Part shown: one piece after another, positions 25,821 through 35,184 of the stretch
Layout of the letters: each line of letters begins with the position of its first letter
Numbering within the stretch: the stretch's first letter is position 1
NCBI RefSeq assembly: GCF_901542335.1
Contig: NZ_LR594036.1
Location: forward strand, 930,001-994,000
Source of the DNA: Streptococcus porcinus
Lineage (GTDB): Bacteria; Bacillota; Bacilli; Lactobacillales; Streptococcaceae
DNA: 64,000 bases
Direction of reading: 5' to 3'
The notes under the pieces: model-generated
Seen by the model: only the letters and a program-made list of their open reading frames with translations
The model's database searches: none
Told to the model about the DNA's origin: nothing
Program-made: the position numbers and the translations under genes

Positions 25821-26533
25821 TTGAAGGTCTAGCCCCGTTCTTACAAACTCATTCACTACTTACCGTATTGTTAATTTGTCATTTTTTATCTGACTTTCAT
25901 TTCCAAAGTCCTGAAATAGCTGATCAGAAAGACACTAGTCTTCGTTATCTTGCTTATCATATCCTTGGAGTCGCAGCCCCTTTAATTATTTTGACTTGTT
26001 TAATTCCTAAGCTATGGTTAATTACTTTTCTTATAGTGGCTAGTCACAGTCTCATTGATTTGTGCAAATCTAAAGTGATTAAGCTATTCCAATGGAAGCA
26101 AGGGTGGATTTTTTTGTTGGATCAGTTTATTCATATCATGATTATTGTTTATGCAAGCATTATTTTGACACCTAATCCCTTACCTCAATGGTTAAGTCAT
26201 AGGTCTCTACTAGTGATTCTCTTCCTTATTTTAATAACAAAACCGACCAATATTTCATTTAAAATCTTTTTTAGTAAATATCAACCTGAACAAGGGCAAA
26301 AGATGGACACCATCAGGGGAGCCGGAGCAACAATTGGTATTTTAGAAAGAATAGTGATTGGCATTTGTATGATAATGGGGCAATTTGCCTCTATAGGACT
26401 TGTTTTTACTGCTAAATCAATTGCTCGGTATAATAAAATTTCAGAAAGTCCGGCCTTTGCAGAGTATTATCTAATTGGTTCACTTTTTAGCATTTTAAGT
26501 GTCTTCTTGGCAGCATGGATTTGTTTCTTTTAA
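25817..26533 (+). CDS. satE: SatE-like DUF3307 membrane protein
   Basis: The 238-residue protein has about six hydrophobic segments and the DUF3307 hallmark near the start: LLICHFLSDFHFQSPEIADQK, then a His in ASHSLIDLCKSKVIK. Another motif, DTIRGAGATIGILERI, lies at about 170-185. It starts at ATG 25817 behind AAAGGAGG and overlaps satD (ATGA). In S. mutans satE is the last gene of the ylxM-ffh-sat operon; here satDE stand alone, 17 kb from ffh. The function is not known. Confidence 0.83.
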   Translation: MIEGLAPFLQTHSLLTVLLICHFLSDFHFQSPEIADQKDTSLRYLAYHILGVAAPLIILTCLIPKLWLITFLIVASHSLIDLCKSKVIKLFQWKQGWIFLLDQFIHIMIIVYASIILTPNPLPQWLSHRSLLVILFLILITKPTNISFKIFFSKYQPEQGQKMDTIRGAGATIGILERIVIGICMIMGQFASIGLVFTAKSIARYNKISESPAFAEYYLIGSLFSILSVFLAAWICFF

Positions 26534-26568
26534 CATAACTATAGTTACGTCATTTAACTCTCGTGCTT

Positions 26569-26596
26569 TTGCTTTTATAGGAAATTCTGCTATAAT
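26569..26596 (+). promoter_or_regulatory. Promoter of trmFO
   Basis: TTGCTT at 26569-26574 and TATAAT at 26591-26596 are 16 bases apart, about 60 bases before the trmFO start. A palindromic ATAACTATAGTTA lies just upstream (about 26535-26547). Confidence 0.7.
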
Positions 26597-26659
26597 ATAG
26601 CAAGTAAAATTTAAAGAAAGATTTGTGGGAAGGAAACTTTCCAAAGAGGTATTAGTCTA

Positions 26660-27994
26660 TTGTCTCAATCTTATATTAACGTTATTGGAGCAGGTTTAGC
26701 TGGCTCAGAAGCTGCTTACCAAATTGCTAAGCGTGGCATTCCTGTAAAGCTCTACGAAATGCGAGGTGTTAAACAAACCCCTCAACATAAAACAGATAAC
26801 TTTGCTGAATTGGTTTGTTCAAATTCTTTTCGGGGTGATAGTCTTACCAACGCGGTAGGACTGTTGAAGGAAGAGATGCGTCGTTTAGATTCCATTATTA
26901 TGCGTGCTGGAGAAGCACACCGCGTCCCAGCAGGTGGTGCAATGGCAGTTGATCGTATTGGTTATGCAGAAGCCGTCACGGCTGAGCTGGAGAATCATCC
27001 TCTCATCGAGGTTATTCGTGGTGAGATAACCGAAATACCTAGTGATGCTATTACAGTTATTGCAACAGGTCCCCTAACGTCAGATGCTTTGGCTGAAAAG
27101 ATCCATGCTCTAAATGGTGGTGATGGGTTTTATTTCTATGATGCTGCAGCACCAATTATTGATAAAACAACCATTAACATGAATAAAGTTTACCTTAAGT
27201 CCCGTTATGATAAAGGCGAAGCTGCTTACCTTAACTGTCCGATGACTAAAGAAGAATTCATGGCTTTCCACGAAGCTTTAACAACAGCAGAAGAAGCACC
27301 ACTTAACTCGTTCGAAAAAGAAAAGTATTTTGAAGGATGTATGCCAATTGAGGTGATGGCTAAACGTGGGATTAAAACAATGTTATATGGACCAATGAAA
27401 CCTGTGGGCTTAGAATATCCAGAAGACTATCCCGAACCACGTGATGGAGAGTTTAAAACACCCTATGCAGTTGTACAATTGCGTCAGGATAATGCTGCTG
27501 GAAGTCTCTACAATATGGTTGGTTTCCAAACACATTTGAAGTGGGGGGAACAAAAACGTGTCTTCCAGATGATTCCTGGTCTTGAAAATGCAGAATTTGT
27601 CCGTTATGGGGTCATGCACCGTAATTCTTATATGGATTCGCCAAACTTACTCAAACAAACTTTTCAATCACGCGCCAATGACAACCTTTTCTTCGCTGGT
27701 CAGATGACAGGAGTAGAGGGATATGTGGAGTCCGCAGCTTCTGGTCTTGTTGCTGGTATCAATGCCGTTAAAAAATTCAAAGGTGAAGAAGAGGTCATCT
27801 TCCCAGAAACAACAGCTATTGGTAGCTTACCACATTATGTCACTCATGCTGATAGTAAACATTTTCAACCCATGAATGTTAATTTTGGTATCATTAAAGA
27901 ACTGGAAGGCCCACGGATTAGAGACAAAAAAGAACGTTATGAAGCCATCGCTGAGCGCTCATTACGAGATTTAGAACCATTCTTAGCTAACTAA
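26660..27994 (+). CDS. trmFO: tRNA (uracil-5-)-methyltransferase TrmFO
   Basis: The 444-residue flavoenzyme makes ribothymidine at position 54 of tRNAs using methylene-tetrahydrofolate and FADH2. It starts at TTG 26660 (the family start [11 protein letters not shown]) behind AAAGAGGT. The FAD-binding [17 protein letters not shown] is at about 10-26, [14 protein letters not shown] and the catalytic Cys region [14 protein letters not shown] follow, and [15 protein letters not shown] is the C-terminal FAD motif. Length is normal. It has its own promoter and a strong terminator. Confidence 0.96.
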   Translation: MSQSYINVIGAGLAGSEAAYQIAKRGIPVKLYEMRGVKQTPQHKTDNFAELVCSNSFRGDSLTNAVGLLKEEMRRLDSIIMRAGEAHRVPAGGAMAVDRIGYAEAVTAELENHPLIEVIRGEITEIPSDAITVIATGPLTSDALAEKIHALNGGDGFYFYDAAAPIIDKTTINMNKVYLKSRYDKGEAAYLNCPMTKEEFMAFHEALTTAEEAPLNSFEKEKYFEGCMPIEVMAKRGIKTMLYGPMKPVGLEYPEDYPEPRDGEFKTPYAVVQLRQDNAAGSLYNMVGFQTHLKWGEQKRVFQMIPGLENAEFVRYGVMHRNSYMDSPNLLKQTFQSRANDNLFFAGQMTGVEGYVESAASGLVAGINAVKKFKGEEEVIFPETTAIGSLPHYVTHADSKHFQPMNVNFGIIKELEGPRIRDKKERYEAIAERSLRDLEPFLAN

Positions 27995-28096
27995 GATAAG
28001 AGATTAATGAGACTTGAATTTTAAGCACATTTATGGCTTAAAAGATGAAAGTTCCAGTTATAATTGAAACCAAACTAGTAATAAGCAGATTAATAT

Positions 28097-28135
28097 ACAA
28101 GAAAGCACTCACTAAATAAGTGGGTGCTTTCTTGT
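28097..28135. terminator. Bidirectional terminator between trmFO and the PASTA gene
   Basis: ACAAGAAAGCAC (28097-28108) pairs with GTGCTTTCTTGT (28124-28135) with an inner CACT/AGTG helix. It lies between two convergent genes. Confidence 0.88.
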
Positions 28136-28156
28136 AAAATATGATTATCTAAATGC

Positions 28157-28642
28157 CTATTTTCGTCCAAAAGGGAGTTTGATGTGTTTAAAACTCTCAA
28201 AAGTATCTGCAATTTTTTGATTACGCTCTACAGTTCGTAAGTTCTCCTGATCCAAAATTGCCTGACTTTTCTCTAAAACATCATAGGTGACATAGTATAG
28301 TTTGACCAGACTACCGACTGGTAATTTCCCAAAACGTGGGGACATAATAACGACTTCATCTAATGAAGCTTTTAACCACTTTTTATCCGGAAGGACAGGT
28401 ATGGTTGCGACAACAAAGCCTTGTTTTTCAAGATGCTGTCTAGCTTCCTCAACAGGAAGGTTAATGACATTATCGAGACTTTTTAATTTCTCTTCTCTGG
28501 CTTGTTTTTGATCCATGTATTTTTCAACTATGGGACGGCCATTATCCAGGCCTTTACCAATAATTTCTGTTGTGTCGGGAATGATAGAGATAATCTTACC
28601 GAAAACACCTAATGATTTCGAAAATTTACTGATTTTAACCAT
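28157..28642 (-). CDS. PASTA-domain cytoplasmic protein
   Basis: This 161-residue protein has one PASTA-like domain at about residues 57-115: VINLPVEEARQHLEKQGF, then a P-G-rich strand (SPRFGKLPVGSLVKLYYV). There is no signal peptide, membrane segment or kinase domain, so it is not a serine/threonine kinase or PBP2x. Such short cytoplasmic PASTA proteins are found in streptococci without a known role. Start ATG 28642 is preceded by AAAGGAGAG on the minus strand. Confidence 0.7.
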   Translation of the reverse strand: MVKISKFSKSLGVFGKIISIIPDTTEIIGKGLDNGRPIVEKYMDQKQAREEKLKSLDNVINLPVEEARQHLEKQGFVVATIPVLPDKKWLKASLDEVVIMSPRFGKLPVGSLVKLYYVTYDVLEKSQAILDQENLRTVERNQKIADTFESFKHIKLPFGRK

Positions 28643-28841
28643 AATACTCTCCTTTAGGGAAATTCTTAAGTCTATTATAGCAGAAGAAGAACTGATTCCC
28701 TTTTTGAAAACTTACAAAATTGTAAGTTATCAAGCGCAGCCTGTAAGTTTGCAAGCCTGATAGAAATCTATAATAGTAAGTGTCAATAAGTCATCAGACA
28801 TTAATTCTCAAAAAAAGTTATAATGTTTAAAGGAGACAGTT

Positions 28842-29594
28842 ATGCTATTAGATATTCAACATTTAGAAAAAGTATTTCGCACACGTTTCTCAAAAGAAGA
28901 AACAAGGGCCTTACAGGACGTTGATTTTAAGGTGGACCAAGGTGAGTTTATCGCCATTATGGGAGAATCGGGATCTGGGAAGTCAACCTTATTAAATATT
29001 CTTGCAACCTTAGAAAAGCCCACCAATGGATCAGTCTTGCTCGAAGGAAAAGATATTACTAAAATCAGAGAGAATCAGTTAGCACAGTTCCGTTTACATC
29101 ACCTTGGTTTTGTTTTCCAGGAATTTAACCTCTTAGATACCTTGTCTATTCGAGATAATATCTTTTTACCGTTAGTTTTAGGCCGCAAACCTTATAAAGA
29201 AATGAGTCGTCGCTTAGACCAGCTGGCGCCAAAACTACGTATTCAAGAATTGCTAGACAAAAGACCTTTTGAAATTTCCGGAGGACAGAAACAGCGTGTT
29301 GCCATTGCTCGCAGCTTAATTACAAATCCTAAGTTACTCTTAGCTGATGAACCTACCGCAGCACTGGATTACCGTAATTCAGAGGACCTCTTAAACCTTT
29401 TTGAAGATATCAATATCGATGGTCAAACCATCTTAATGGTTACCCACTCTGCCAATGCAGCTAGTCATGCTAAACGCGTCCTCTTTATTAAAGATGGTCG
29501 TATTTTCCACCAAATGTATCGAGGCGATAAAACGACGACACAATTCTCCAAGGATATCTCGTTAGCTATGACTGGTTTATTAGGAGGTGAGTAA
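28842..29594 (+). CDS. BceA-type ABC transporter ATPase
   Basis: The 250-residue ATPase has Walker A GESGSGKST (about 41-49), signature ISGGQKQR, Walker B LLLADEPTAALD and the H-loop in MVTHSANAA. It belongs to the group that pairs with ten-segment FtsX-type permeases for defence against or sensing of cell-wall-active peptides such as bacitracin. It starts at ATG 28842 behind AAAGGAG. The permease follows directly, then the response regulator and kinase, so it is one peptide-sensing module. The inducing peptide is unknown. Confidence 0.9.
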   Translation: MLLDIQHLEKVFRTRFSKEETRALQDVDFKVDQGEFIAIMGESGSGKSTLLNILATLEKPTNGSVLLEGKDITKIRENQLAQFRLHHLGFVFQEFNLLDTLSIRDNIFLPLVLGRKPYKEMSRRLDQLAPKLRIQELLDKRPFEISGGQKQRVAIARSLITNPKLLLADEPTAALDYRNSEDLLNLFEDINIDGQTILMVTHSANAASHAKRVLFIKDGRIFHQMYRGDKTTTQFSKDISLAMTGLLGGE

Positions 29595-29595
29595 C

Positions 29596-31551
29596 ATGTT
29601 CTACCTCAAATTAGCTTGGAATAATCTTAAAAAATCAAAAGAAGTAGTAGCTCCATTCTTACTAGCAAGCTCTGTACTTTTCATGCTTAATGGCATCGTT
29701 ACCATTATTTTAATGAGTCCTATCTCAAAAGCAATGCAAAATGGCAAAATTCTTTTAGGCTTGGCGGCAGTCGTTCTGACAATTTTTGCTACTATCATGG
29801 AAATTTATAGTTACAATTTTCTGTTAAAACAAAGGACTCGCGAATTTGGTCTCTATAATATTCTCGGAATGACCAAAAAACAAATTGGATTGCTTTCTGT
29901 TTTAGAGCTGTGGATCCTCTTTCTTGCAGTTATCATTGTTGGTTCCATTGCTTCTTATATTTTCTCCCATCTCTTTTATTTGATTTTTGTTAATTTAGTT
30001 CACTATAACAAATTACAATTAGAAATTGCTCCAATTGCTGTTGTGCAAACCAGCATTGTTTTTGCTTTGATTTTTGTCCTACTTATGATCATTGGACTTT
30101 TCAAAGTTCGTCAGACATCACCATTAATGCTTTTTAAAGATCAAGAACAAGGGGAAAAAGAACCCAAAGGGAACATCCTCCTGGCATCCTTAGCCATTAT
30201 TGCAATTAGTATCGGCTATTATATTTCCATTACCTCGACCAAATTAGCGGCATTAGCCGTTTTATATCGCTTCTTTATTGCTGTTATATTTGTCATTATT
30301 GGTACCTACCTTTTCTATATTGCCTTTATGACTTGGTACTTAAAACATAAAAGAAGTCAAAAAGCCTATTTCTACCAACCAGAACACTTTGTTTCAACTT
30401 CCCAAATGATTTTCCGGATGAAACAAAATGCTGTTGGTTTAGCAAATATCACACTTTTAGCAGTTATGGCTTTTGTTGCAATTGCGACTACAACAGCTTT
30501 GTATAACAATACTGAATATCAAACTAAGGAGATTTTCCCTAAGAATACCAAAATTATTCTTGAAGCCAAAAACCCAAAGGAACTTCAACACTATTTTGAA
30601 GCTTCTGTATTAAAGCCCTTGGACCGTCCTTCTGAAGAATTTACCACTTATACAAGTGCGATGATAAACTTCCAACTGGATAATAAAAAATCTGTCTCAA
30701 TAACAGAAACAGGACTAAGAAATCCTAATTATGCTTCCTTAACTTATTCTTACCTTATTACAGCAGCTGACTTTAAAGCACTTGGTAACAAAGTCCCTGA
30801 CCTTGAGACTAATGAAATTCTCTTTTTTAAGCAAAAGGGTAACAGTCGTTTGGAAAAACTTGATTTTCTGGGCCTATCTTTAAAAGTCAAAAAAAATCTT
30901 AAAACTGTTTCTCACCCTGAAACTGTCAATACCTATAATCCCTCTGTCATTGTTGTTAAAGACCGGAAGGTCTTTAACAAGTTGCTTAATCGATATAATC
31001 AATACCCTAAATATCCTCAAACACCATCGTTGGTCGTTATAGCTGATTTGAACAAAGAAGAAATCGGGCGACTAATAGATGAAAAAGGTGTCTTGAGTAT
31101 CAACGATAAATATGTTGGCCATCTCGAACAGCGCACTCAATTTAAAAAAGAATTCTATGCTATTTCAGGTGGTTTTCTCTTTACAGGCTTTATTTTAGGA
31201 CTTAGCTTTATCCTGGGAGCAGCTTTAATTATTTACTATAAACAATATACAGAAGGTCATCTTGATAAGAAATCATACAAAATCTTACAGGAAGTAGGTA
31301 TGTCTAAACAACAAGTTAAGAAAACCATTAATTCACAGTTGCTTCTGGTCTTCTTTACCCCAATCATCTTCGCTGTATTACATTATATCGTGGCTTCGGT
31401 CATGTTGAACCAAATGCTCTTGCTCTTTGGTGTCACTAATAGTCCCATGATTTACTTGGTAAGTAGTCTAACCATATTGGTTATTATCAGTATATACTTC
31501 CTAATCTATCGCTTAACCAGTCATACTTATTATAAAATAATAGAAAGGTAG
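29596..31551 (+). CDS. BceB-type ABC transporter permease
   Basis: I choose ATG 29596 (MFYLKLAWNNLKKS), because GGAGGT at 29583-29588 fits it; a GTG lies at 29587. The 651-residue protein has the BceB layout: membrane segment near 20-38, three segments at about 55-160, further pairs, a large extracellular domain of about 200 residues between segments seven and eight (roughly 300-510), and three final segments. In related systems this loop recognises the antimicrobial peptide and signals to the kinase. Start is one base after the ATPase gene stop. Confidence 0.9.
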   Translation: MFYLKLAWNNLKKSKEVVAPFLLASSVLFMLNGIVTIILMSPISKAMQNGKILLGLAAVVLTIFATIMEIYSYNFLLKQRTREFGLYNILGMTKKQIGLLSVLELWILFLAVIIVGSIASYIFSHLFYLIFVNLVHYNKLQLEIAPIAVVQTSIVFALIFVLLMIIGLFKVRQTSPLMLFKDQEQGEKEPKGNILLASLAIIAISIGYYISITSTKLAALAVLYRFFIAVIFVIIGTYLFYIAFMTWYLKHKRSQKAYFYQPEHFVSTSQMIFRMKQNAVGLANITLLAVMAFVAIATTTALYNNTEYQTKEIFPKNTKIILEAKNPKELQHYFEASVLKPLDRPSEEFTTYTSAMINFQLDNKKSVSITETGLRNPNYASLTYSYLITAADFKALGNKVPDLETNEILFFKQKGNSRLEKLDFLGLSLKVKKNLKTVSHPETVNTYNPSVIVVKDRKVFNKLLNRYNQYPKYPQTPSLVVIADLNKEEIGRLIDEKGVLSINDKYVGHLEQRTQFKKEFYAISGGFLFTGFILGLSFILGAALIIYYKQYTEGHLDKKSYKILQEVGMSKQQVKKTINSQLLLVFFTPIIFAVLHYIVASVMLNQMLLLFGVTNSPMIYLVSSLTILVIISIYFLIYRLTSHTYYKIIER

Positions 31552-31555
31552 AAGA

Positions 31556-31580
31556 AGTAGCGAATTTTCGCTACTTTTTT
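31556..31580 (+). terminator. Hairpin terminator inside the bce module
   Basis: AGTAGCGAA (31556-31564) pairs perfectly with TTCGCTACT (31567-31575) and is followed by T's, just 15 bases before the response regulator start. It should end or reduce transcription from bceAB into the regulator genes. Confidence 0.85.
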
Positions 31581-31594
31581 GTTAGAATAGAGCT

Positions 31595-32260
31595 ATGAAG
31601 AAAACCATGAAAATTTACTTAGTGGAAGACGATTCAACCATTCTTTCACTTTTAAAATCACATTTAGAAAAAGACTATCAGGTTGCTGCCGTTAGCAATT
31701 TTCGTGATATTAAAAATGAAATCCTAGACTTTGAACCTGATTTAATTCTAATGGATATTACCTTGCCATTTTTTAATGGTTTTTATTGGACCAGTGAGAT
31801 TCGTAAACAATCAACTGTCCCAATTATCTTTATTTCTAGTTCTAATGATGAGATGGATGCTGTCATGGCCCTTAATATGGGAGGCGATGACTATATAACC
31901 AAGCCATTCTCTTTGACCATTCTAGATGCGAAAATAGCAGCCTTTTTACGGAGAGCCACGCAATTTGCTGCAGATTGCTTTAGTTACAAAGATTATCAGT
32001 TACATTTTGATTCAATCTTAAGTAAGGGGGAGCAAAAGATTTCTTTATCACCAACTGAGCATAAAATCCTCTCTCTCTTTTTTAGTAAACAAGGGACTAT
32101 CGTTAGTAAAGAGGATCTCCTAAAATCCTTATGGGATAATGACCAATTTATTGATCAAAACACCTTAAACGTTAATATGACCCGTTTGAGAAAGAAGTTA
32201 TTAGATATTGATTTTGACTATATTCACACCGTGAGAGGAGTAGGCTATATCCTAAAATGA
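31595..32260 (+). CDS. Response regulator, OmpR/BceR type
   Basis: The 221-residue regulator has a receiver domain (acid pocket VEDD, phosphorylated Asp in LILMDITLPF at about 55, Lys in YITKPF) and a C-terminal winged-helix DNA-binding domain (SPTEHKILSLFF, then LNVNMTRLRKKL and VRGVGYIL). It pairs with the kinase whose start overlaps by 4 bases. The start is ATG 31595 or 31607; neither has a clear ribosome site. Its likely target is the bceAB promoter upstream of 28842. Confidence 0.9.
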   Translation: MKKTMKIYLVEDDSTILSLLKSHLEKDYQVAAVSNFRDIKNEILDFEPDLILMDITLPFFNGFYWTSEIRKQSTVPIIFISSSNDEMDAVMALNMGGDDYITKPFSLTILDAKIAAFLRRATQFAADCFSYKDYQLHFDSILSKGEQKISLSPTEHKILSLFFSKQGTIVSKEDLLKSLWDNDQFIDQNTLNVNMTRLRKKLLDIDFDYIHTVRGVGYILK

Positions 32261-33201
32261 TCCGATTATTTTTTAAAGAATACCGAATCTGGTACCTGCA
32301 ATTTTGCTTGCTCATACTGATGTATCTATTAGTATTTAGTCTCTATCACTTACCCTTGGCTTATTTCCTAACGGCAAGCCTAATATCGGTTACACTTATT
32401 ATTCTTGTATCAATTTTTCACTATCTGAGTTTTCGACGTAAACTAAAAACATTACAAGAATTTAGTTATGTAAAAGAATTAGAAACATTAGATGATCCAA
32501 GTGATTTAGAATATAGACGGTTAATTTCTAAGGTAATCGCTGAGCAGAATGACCAATTGGACACTGAGAGGTCTCGGCAAAAAGATCTTGATGCCTTAAT
32601 TAAGATTTGGTCCCACCAAATGAAGATCCCCCTGTCAGCAATCTCTTTAATGGTTCAAACAGATCATTTATCAAAAAATGATTTACAAAAGCAACTCCTT
32701 TATCTCGAAAACCATTTAAACCAACTCTTAAGTTATTTGAAATTTAGTCAAAATAAGGATGATTATCGTTTTGAAAAACTTGAAATTTCTAGTATTGTAA
32801 AAGATATTCTGAAAGAAATGGCGCCAATATGTTTTAGTAAAGATATCAGCTTTACGATTGATGGAAATTGGACAGTAATAAGTGATAAAAAATGGTTACG
32901 TTTTGCATTGATGCAAATTATTGATAATGCCATTAAATACTCCCATCAAGGTGGTCATATTTCTATTAAATTTTCTGATGGTATTAACATATCAGATAAT
33001 GGTATCGGAATACTTTCAGAAGACATCCCTCGATTATTTGAAGAAGGTTATACAGGTTTCAATGGCCATGAACACCAGAAAGCCAGTGGTTTAGGGCTAT
33101 TTATGACCAAAACAATTCTTCATCAATTACAACTTGACATCAAAATAGAGAGTCAAGTTGACCAGGGGACAAAGGTCAGTATTTTTAAAAAAGAAAGGTA
33201 A
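32257..33201 (+). CDS. Intramembrane-sensing histidine kinase, BceS type
   Basis: The 314-residue kinase has two membrane segments near the N-terminus (about 13-31 and 36-55) with almost no extracellular loop, the mark of kinases that sense through a partner ABC transporter. The phosphorylated His is in IWSHQMKIPLSAISL (about 127). ATP-binding motifs follow: N box MQIIDNAIKYS, GIGILSEDIPRLF and ASGLGLFMTK. It overlaps the response regulator gene by 4 bases and works with the BceAB proteins just upstream. Confidence 0.9.
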   Translation: MIRLFFKEYRIWYLQFCLLILMYLLVFSLYHLPLAYFLTASLISVTLIILVSIFHYLSFRRKLKTLQEFSYVKELETLDDPSDLEYRRLISKVIAEQNDQLDTERSRQKDLDALIKIWSHQMKIPLSAISLMVQTDHLSKNDLQKQLLYLENHLNQLLSYLKFSQNKDDYRFEKLEISSIVKDILKEMAPICFSKDISFTIDGNWTVISDKKWLRFALMQIIDNAIKYSHQGGHISIKFSDGINISDNGIGILSEDIPRLFEEGYTGFNGHEHQKASGLGLFMTKTILHQLQLDIKIESQVDQGTKVSIFKKER

Positions 33202-33204
33202 AAA

Positions 33205-33507
33205 ATGAGCGATTATAAGCAATTATTTGACAATAAAGAGGAAGAAGTTTTAGATATTTTTTCGACTCTATTAGATTTCTTACATGACTTAGGACCCTTT
33301 GACATTGAAGTCAAAAAGACTAGTCTGCACTTGGTTAAAGAAAAAGCCTTTCTAGGCGCTCACCCTAAAAAGAAATGGTTAGATCTGAACATCGTGAGCA
33401 ATTAAGCCATTGATCATCCGCTGATTACAAAAATTGAACAAGTATCTAAGAATCGTTGGCATAATAATCTTCGTCTGAGTACTGTAGAAGAAGTGGATGA
33501 CACTTGG
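33205..33507 (+). pseudogene. DUF5655-type protein, broken by a stop codon and truncated
   Basis: ATG 33205 opens a 66-codon frame (LFDNKEEEVLDIFSTLLDFL, then FLGAHPKKKWLDLNIVSN) that stops at TAA 33403-33405. The same frame then continues sensibly without a start: AIDHPLITKIEQVSKNRWHNN and LRLSTVEEVDDT. The stop sits where a CAA codon would give a continuous protein. After VDDT the frame runs into NUDIX-gene DNA, so the 3' end is lost. Similar small proteins of this type have no settled role. Confidence 0.75.
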
Positions 33508-33769
33508 TGGAAGTGCCTTATCAGGTGAAACTGCTCAGCAAGCTGCAATGCGAGAAGTCAAATTCGATGATACCTTTTTAGTGGTTGAGAACATCAATCT
33601 TGAAGACATTCATTTTACAGATAAGGAAGTTCAGGCTGTTGAATGGGCATCTTATAGTGACATCTGTCAGATGATTGAGCATGGAACTTTTATTACTTAC
33701 TTTGATAGTAAAATCAGAATGTGTTTTGAAATACGTGGACAATTTGATGCTCATAAGCACCGTCATTAA
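33497..33769 (+). pseudogene. NUDIX hydrolase remnant
   Basis: A 90-codon frame contains part of a NUDIX box (GGSALSGETAQQAAMREV) but then jumps to DDTFLVVENI, so the second half of the box (REUXEEXGU) and perhaps 40-60 further residues are missing. The N-terminal part of the protein is missing too. The end (EVQAVEWASYSDICQMIEHG) looks like a normal NUDIX C-terminus. The piece cannot be a working phosphohydrolase. It is joined directly to the broken gene before it, so deletions removed the DNA in between. Confidence 0.75.
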
Positions 33770-33783
33770 TCATTTGTATTAGT

Positions 33784-33817
33784 AAAAATCACCGAGAAAA
33801 TTTCTCAGTGATTTTTA
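33784..33817. terminator. Terminator between the NUDIX remnant and xerS
   Basis: AAAAATCAC-c-GAGAAA pairs with TTTCTC-a-GTGATTTTT around two bases. It is symmetrical and can serve both convergent directions. Confidence 0.9.
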
Positions 33818-33893
33818 AAATGGCATTTTTTACATAACTATAATTATGTTCATTTAAAATGAAGTGGTGATAAAAAATTTGATTCTTCTAGTT

Positions 33894-34964
33894 TTATAAT
33901 TTATCTAAGGCGTTTTTTTGTTCGTCATTGACAATGTGGGTATAAAGGTCAGTAACTTGTGTAGAGGCATGCCCCAGTTGGTGACTGACAAGTACTTGAG
34001 ATTTTGTAGCATCATATAATCTGGTTGCCAGCGTATGCCTTAATTTATGGGGAGTGACACGAATTTTGAAGTTTTGTGAATATTTTGCTACCATTTTTTC
34101 GATACTTGAAGCATCAATGCGGTTAGGGATGCCACGATACTCGGTCAAAAAGAAAGCTTGATCTTGTTTTTCAGCTTTATAACGCTTTTGGCGTATCTCT
34201 AAATAGGCTTCCAAATAAGGTTTAGCAAAGCCTGCAACGTTGACTGAGTCCCGTTTACCCCCTTTTCGAGTAACTTCAATGACCATCATTCTGAGATTGA
34301 CATCTTTAAGATCAAGGTTAACAGCTTCGGATAAACGAACTCCAGATGCCAGAAGTAGGGCAATAATAGCTAAATCCCGTTCTTTATTTTTTCGGAAAGA
34401 TGATTTCGCCCGATTTGAGAGCTTGTTTTCATATTCACAATCAACATACTCGAGGAACTCCATAGTTTCATCACCTAAGAAGAGTTTTTGCTTAATATTT
34501 TCCGCTCTGGATGCTAAGGTTTCTTTTTTCTTCTTAGTAGCAACCTTTTTCATGACATTACGGTAAAAATAAGGTTCGCCCTGTTCATTTTCGACCTCCT
34601 CAGTTAAGTACTTAAAGAGTGAAGAGAGGGCTGACAAGGTTCTATTGATGGTTGTTTGAGAGACGCCTTCCTTGTTTGAATAGGTATTAAGTGAGGGTCT
34701 TTCCCGTAAATAGAGGACAAATGACTCCATATCTTTTTTGGTCAATTGTTCCAAAGTAACCAGATCTATATCAGTGATTCTAGAAGCATTTGAGATACCA
34801 GAGTCCAGTAACCAATCAAAAAAGCGTTTATATTCCTTAAGGTATTCATATAAGGTTGTAAAGCTATAAGGCACAGACAATTTCGATTGATAATACTCTA
34901 AAACAAACCACGGCATTATTGCTTTATATTCTTCAATTTTTTCTAAAAGCAGTTCACGTCTCAT
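33894..34964 (-). CDS. xerS: Tyrosine recombinase XerS
   Basis: I choose the internal ATG at 34964 ([14 protein letters not shown]), giving the usual 356 residues, with GAGG 11 bases ahead; an in-frame ATG at 34985 is possible. The catalytic residues are visible: Arg in SGVRLSEA, His and Arg in [13 protein letters not shown], His in LGHASTQ and Tyr in DLYTHI. XerS is the single streptococcal recombinase that resolves chromosome dimers at dif with help from FtsK. The dif-like site lies 77 bases upstream of the gene, the known streptococcal arrangement. Confidence 0.97.
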   Translation of the reverse strand: MRRELLLEKIEEYKAIMPWFVLEYYQSKLSVPYSFTTLYEYLKEYKRFFDWLLDSGISNASRITDIDLVTLEQLTKKDMESFVLYLRERPSLNTYSNKEGVSQTTINRTLSALSSLFKYLTEEVENEQGEPYFYRNVMKKVATKKKKETLASRAENIKQKLFLGDETMEFLEYVDCEYENKLSNRAKSSFRKNKERDLAIIALLLASGVRLSEAVNLDLKDVNLRMMVIEVTRKGGKRDSVNVAGFAKPYLEAYLEIRQKRYKAEKQDQAFFLTEYRGIPNRIDASSIEKMVAKYSQNFKIRVTPHKLRHTLATRLYDATKSQVLVSHQLGHASTQVTDLYTHIVNDEQKNALDKL

Positions 34965-35040
34965 TGTTTTGATAACCTCATTCATTTATTGTATTATATT
35001 ATTTTTCTATTAATAGAAGTATAGCATAGTCCTATTTGTT

Positions 35041-35071
35041 TTTCAAGAAAATTAAAGTTTTTCGGAAAGAT
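35041..35071 (-). other. dif-SL-like chromosome dimer resolution site
   Basis: Read on the minus strand this 31-base segment begins ATCTTTCCGAAAAACTTTAA and ends TTTCTTGAAA. It agrees with the streptococcal dif-SL site as I remember it (two unequal arms containing CCGAAAAACT and TTTTCTTGAAA). It lies just upstream of xerS. It marks the point where XerS resolves dimers and hence the replication terminus. The gene strand bias changes at about this place, which supports the call. Confidence 0.9.
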
Positions 35072-35131
35072 GTTATGAGGTTTTATTCTTTGTTTTCTTT
35101 GTGATAAAACCCTACGTTATTAGACTAAACC

Positions 35132-35184
35132 ATCAAGACACAGCTGACTATGACAAGTATCTTAATAGCTAGCTGTGTCTTGAT
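35132..35184. repeat. Perfect 14-bp inverted repeat at the end of the YjjB gene
   Basis: ATCAAGACACAGCT (35132-35145) and AGCTGTGTCTTGAT (35171-35184) are perfect inverted copies 25 bases apart, touching the yjjB-type stop codon. On the + strand a T run follows at 35191. It may be a terminator or a structure near dif. Confidence 0.65.
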
